NCBI GenBank assembly: GCA_945889235.1
Contig: CAMDBK010000122.1
Span: forward strand, 1 to 8,386
Length of the DNA: 8,386 nucleotides
Direction of reading: 5' to 3'
DNA from: Chitinophaga pinensis
Lineage (GTDB): Bacteria > Bacteroidota > Bacteroidia > SXHM01
Below are positions 5,808 through 8,386 of the stretch, one piece after another; the first letter of the stretch is position 1, and every line of letters begins with the position of its first letter. The position numbers and the translations under genes were made by a program. Under the pieces are notes generated by a model that saw only the letters and a program-made list of their open reading frames with translations, was not told the origin of the DNA and searched no databases.

Positions 5808-6833
5808 ATGAAAAAGCATTTACTCACCATCTTACTTCTCACCTTCTCACTTTCTCACTCCTTTGCACAAAGCGGAGTTCTGCCATCCTGCAACGAACTG
5901 TTCTTCTCTGAATATGTTGAAGGCAGTTTTAATAACAAAGCATTGGAGATTTATAACCCAACCGGAGCAGCTGTTTCTCTTGACGGAGCTTACCGCATTG
6001 TACGCTGGGATAACGGTTCAACAACATCAGATTTGGATGTACGTTATGTACAACCCATTTCAGGAAGCGTGCCTGCGTACGGAACGTATGTAGCCTTTCT
6101 GGATAAACGTAATCCTTCTTCAACAGGAGCTGATACCATTCTTTTTTCTGATTTACTTGCTATTGCTAATTCAGTTAACGGTGCTTTCTACTCACCGGTT
6201 TATGATAGTGATCCGGCACTTCCAAATACACAAGGCAGCAACACACTTTCATTTAACGGTGACGATGCTTTTTCACTGCAAAAGAAAAGCGGAAACAATT
6301 GGAGCAACGTAGATATTTTTGCAGTAATAGGTGAACGCCCTTTAAACGGAAACGGTGGAACATCACCCAACGGAGGCTGGACCAACGTTGCTCCTTACAC
6401 CGATGGACAAAACGCCTACTGGACAAAAGACCAAACCTTAGTACGCCACTCAAACGTTACCACCGGAACAACTGTAAACCCCGGATTAAACCAATGGGAT
6501 GTATCTGCTGAATGGGATTCATTAGCTATGAATACGTTTACTAATCTTGGAAGTCATAACTGTTCGTGCAATGCAAACGCTATAAGCGAAAATGAACTGA
6601 GTGCAAAAACAACTGTTTATCCCAACCCTGCATCTGATAATTTCTTTGTTAAGTCAAGTGAAAACATCAGCAAAGTAGAAGTATGGAATATAAGCGGACA
6701 ACTGGTTTCAACCATTAATGCAGACAATAAAAAAGCAGTTCGCATTTTTGTTCCGGGTATTTCAGCAGGGCTTTACATTGCCGTAATCCATACTCAAGCA
6801 GGTACAGCAGTTAAGAAGGTTACTATTCGTTAA
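5808..6833 (+). CDS. Secreted lamin-tail-like protein with T9SS type A sorting domain
   Basis: The 341-residue product is predicted to cross the inner membrane by Sec and the outer membrane by the type IX system. Residues 1-20 are a signal peptide (MKKHLLTILLLTFSL core, cleavage expected after SFA, before QS). The body, about 30-250, begins LFFSEYVEGSFNNKALEIYN, a pattern typical of lamin-tail domains found in bacterial secreted proteins, followed by beta-rich sequence with Asn/Gly loops. A short Cys-containing linker (NCSCNAN, 251-257) precedes the sorting domain at about 268-341: VYPNPASDNFFV, then VEVWNISGQLV, GISAGLYIAVI and the basic end KKVTIR. The domain would be removed on export, with the cargo released or attached to surface polysaccharide. 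No catalytic domain is seen; an adhesive or structural role is a guess. The ATG at 5808 is preferred over 5754 because only it places the signal peptide at the N terminus and lies downstream of the promoter. Confidence 0.88.
   Translation: MKKHLLTILLLTFSLSHSFAQSGVLPSCNELFFSEYVEGSFNNKALEIYNPTGAAVSLDGAYRIVRWDNGSTTSDLDVRYVQPISGSVPAYGTYVAFLDKRNPSSTGADTILFSDLLAIANSVNGAFYSPVYDSDPALPNTQGSNTLSFNGDDAFSLQKKSGNNWSNVDIFAVIGERPLNGNGGTSPNGGWTNVAPYTDGQNAYWTKDQTLVRHSNVTTGTTVNPGLNQWDVSAEWDSLAMNTFTNLGSHNCSCNANAISENELSAKTTVYPNPASDNFFVKSSENISKVEVWNISGQLVSTINADNKKAVRIFVPGISAGLYIAVIHTQAGTAVKKVTIR
5833..5860 (+). repeat. Degenerate pyrimidine-rich octamer tract encoding the signal-peptide core
   Basis: The tract reads as consecutive 8-base units TACTTCTC, ACCTTCTC, ACTTTCTC and a partial ACTC. 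It encodes the Leu/Ser/Phe-rich h-region of the LTD/T9SS protein signal peptide (LLTFSLSHS). The 8-base period is not a codon multiple, so amino-acid repetition alone does not explain it. Confidence 0.55.
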
Positions 6834-6838
6834 AGAAG

Positions 6839-6928
6839 GATAGAACGCAGATTATTATGATCTTTATGATTGGCGCAGATTTTTAAATCTTAATTAATCT
6901 TAACAATCATAATAATCTGCGTTCTATC
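6839..6928. repeat. 90-bp element with perfect 23-bp terminal inverted repeats
   Basis: The arms at 6839-6861 and 6906-6928 are exact reverse complements (outer part GATAGAACGCAGATT) around a 44-base AT-rich centre. Inside, CGCAGATT recurs at 6846-6853 and 6874-6881, TTATGAT at 6855-6861 and 6864-6870, and AGATTT/AAATCT at 6877-6890 can form a smaller hairpin. The element starts 6 bases after the T9SS gene stop and ends 12 bases before the receptor start, filling the gap. No flanking target duplication or T-run is evident. It may be a small non-autonomous repeat that now provides an intergenic mRNA stem. Confidence 0.85.
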
Positions 6929-6940
6929 ATAGTTAATACA

Positions 6941-8386
6941 ATGAGTCGTTTCTTGTTTCTTGTCTCCTGCTTCTTACTTCTTGCTTCATCTCTTTTTGCG
7001 CAGCAAGGCTGGCTTAAAGGTGTTGTTAAAGATGCCACCACAGGCGAAACGCTTATTGGAGCAACCATTATTTATGCGCAGGGTAAAGGACAGGTTACAG
7101 ACTTTGACGGGAAGTATGCGGTACAGGTTGCCGATGGTGAATACGTTGTTAAAGTAACCTATGTCGGATATCTGGAGCAGGAAAAGAAAGTAACTGTTAA
7201 AGGAAATGTAACGCTGCTTGACTTTGAACTAAAAACGGTTCAGCTTCAGGAAGTGCAGGTAGTTGCCGATATAGCCAAGTCACGCGAAACACCGGTTGCA
7301 TTCTCAAACATATCACCCGTAAAAATTCAGGAGCAGTTAGGCAATCAGGATTTGCCCATGATACTGAACACAACACCCGGTGTGTATGCAACACAGCAGG
7401 GCGGGGGAGATGGTGATGCGCGTATCTCCATCCGCGGTTTTAGTCAACGCAATGTTGCCGTTATGATTGATGGTGTTCCGCAAAACGATATGGAAAACGG
7501 ACAGGTTTACTGGAGCAACTGGTTTGGTTTAGATAATGTGGTTCGCAACATGCAAGTGCAGCGCGGACTTGGTTCATCCAAACTGGCAATACCGGCAGTA
7601 GGCGGAACCATTAACATTATTACTAAAGGTATTGATACTAAAAAAGGAATTGTAATAAAACAGGAAGTAGGAAGCGCCAACTCGTTGCGCACCATTCTTT
7701 CATTAACTACAGGAAGGCTTAAAGGCGGATGGGGTATAACAGCAGCAGGCTCATTCAAAAGTTCAACAGGCTGGGTTGATAGAAACTATACCAAAGCATG
7801 GTTCTATTACCTTAAAGTAGAAAAACAATTAGGCAAACATCTTATCAGTCTTTCAGGATTTGGTGCTCCGCAAAGCCATGGACAACGGGCTTTCCGTAAT
7901 CCGGTTACCAAATACGATAAAGACTATGCAGCCTCATTGGGTGTTGATACAGCGGGTACAATCGGCTATGGAATACGCTATAATCAGCATTGGGGAAATC
8001 TTATCCGTTACCGCGATGGCGACAGCGCTTCAGCAAAATCTGAAATAGTGAATGAACGGGTAAACTATTTTCATAAACCGGTAATAATGCTTAAAGATTT
8101 CTGGACAGTAAATGATAATTTCTATGTTTCAACCATTGCTTATGCCTCTTATGGTAATGGTGGAGGAACAGGTTATCAGGGCACAGCCTTATTAATTGAA
8201 AACAACGGGCAATACAATTTTCAGTCAGCATATAACGCTAATGCCTATGGAACAAACAATGTTTTCAATGGTGAAAGAAGGTCAACAACTATTTTAGGAA
8301 GTTCCATTAATAATCATCAATGGTACGGAGGACTGCTTACCCTAAATTACAAACTCCGCAAGTTTGATATTTCAGGTGGTGTTGAC
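6941..8386 (+). CDS. TonB-dependent outer-membrane receptor, 3' end beyond window
   Basis: The frame opened by ATG 6941 stays open to the window edge, giving 482 residues of a protein that normally runs to about 750-1000. It should import a ligand across the outer membrane using TonB energy. Residues 1-20 are a signal peptide (SLFA, then QQ). Residues 24-98 form a carboxypeptidase-like regulatory extension (GVVKDATTGETLIGATI, DFDGKYAV, YVGY) common in Bacteroidota receptors. A likely TonB-box-like stretch, LQEVQVVAD, is at 102-110. The plug runs about 113-231 with SIRGFSQRNVAVMIDGVP (163-180), NDMENGQVYWSNWFG (182-196), VQRGLGSSK and VGGTINIITKG (220-230). Beta-barrel strands follow. The plug resembles the Bacteroidota FecA-like group linked to iron-chelate uptake, but the substrate is not determinable. 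I see no clear promoter of its own, so co-transcription with the upstream gene through the 6839-6928 element is likely. Confidence 0.93.
   Translation, partial: MSRFLFLVSCFLLLASSLFAQQGWLKGVVKDATTGETLIGATIIYAQGKGQVTDFDGKYAVQVADGEYVVKVTYVGYLEQEKKVTVKGNVTLLDFELKTVQLQEVQVVADIAKSRETPVAFSNISPVKIQEQLGNQDLPMILNTTPGVYATQQGGGDGDARISIRGFSQRNVAVMIDGVPQNDMENGQVYWSNWFGLDNVVRNMQVQRGLGSSKLAIPAVGGTINIITKGIDTKKGIVIKQEVGSANSLRTILSLTTGRLKGGWGITAAGSFKSSTGWVDRNYTKAWFYYLKVEKQLGKHLISLSGFGAPQSHGQRAFRNPVTKYDKDYAASLGVDTAGTIGYGIRYNQHWGNLIRYRDGDSASAKSEIVNERVNYFHKPVIMLKDFWTVNDNFYVSTIAYASYGNGGGTGYQGTALLIENNGQYNFQSAYNANAYGTNNVFNGERRSTTILGSSINNHQWYGGLLTLNYKLRKFDISGGVD
6949..6990 (+). repeat. Degenerate pyrimidine-rich heptamer tract encoding the receptor signal peptide
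   Basis: Six consecutive 7-base units can be read: TTTCTTG, TTTCTTG, TCTCCTG, CTTCTTA, CTTCTTG, CTTCATC. They encode the hydrophobic core FLFLVSCFLLLAS (residues 4-16) of the receptor signal peptide. Because 7 is not a multiple of 3, the periodicity is a DNA feature and not a by-product of repeated codons. Confidence 0.6.

Noticed and set aside
6960..7157. Plus-strand frame inside the receptor gene (65 codons)
   Set aside because: It overlaps the receptor frame, which has a signal peptide, regulatory domain and plug in continuous order. It is a shadow frame.
1..8386. Defence system, CRISPR array, prophage, integrase or tRNA genes
   Set aside because: No regularly spaced repeats, no recombinase, nuclease or toxin-antitoxin motifs and no tRNA-like folds were seen. 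All long frames are explained by the seven genes listed.

Overview
The window looks like ordinary chromosome from a member of the Bacteroidota. Four observations support this. One protein carries a type IX secretion (T9SS) C-terminal sorting domain. A TonB-dependent receptor has the carboxypeptidase-like N-terminal extension typical of the phylum. Candidate promoters match the Bacteroidota -33/-7 pattern (TTTG / TAnnTTTG). The starts examined have A-rich leaders and no clear Shine-Dalgarno sequence. The genus cannot be named from this sequence.

Layout, left to right. On the plus strand: fabI (enoyl-ACP reductase, 6-806), a DEAD-box RNA helicase (852-2117), a DUF2236/MpaB-family putative heme oxygenase (2166-3047) and a small lipoprotein of unknown function (3134-3634). 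A Uup-type ABC-F ATPase lies on the minus strand (5684-3753), convergent with the lipoprotein gene. Divergent from uup, on the plus strand, are a secreted lamin-tail-like protein with a T9SS tail (5808-6833) and a TonB-dependent receptor (6941 onward) that is still open at the right edge, so only its first 482 residues are present. No gap between genes exceeds about 125 bp. I see no RNA gene, CRISPR array, insertion sequence or prophage.

The genes do not form one pathway. fabI serves fatty-acid synthesis. The helicase and Uup act on RNA and ribosomes. The lipoprotein, the T9SS cargo and the receptor are cell-envelope or exported products. The last two may be co-transcribed, but nothing shows a shared function.

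The most notable content is the repeats. Four gaps hold different palindromic or inverted-repeat elements: 2122-2154, 3059-3076 with flanking direct repeats, 3654-3715, and 6839-6928 with perfect 23-bp arms. A copy of the 3654-3715 arm sits in frame inside uup (4032-4055), beside a degenerate heptamer tract (4071-4110). Together they encode much of the linker before Uup's C-terminal domain. Similar pyrimidine-rich 7- or 8-base tracts encode the hydrophobic cores of two signal peptides. This suggests intergenic repeat sequence recruited into coding sequence at tolerant positions. I found no convincing new multi-gene system.
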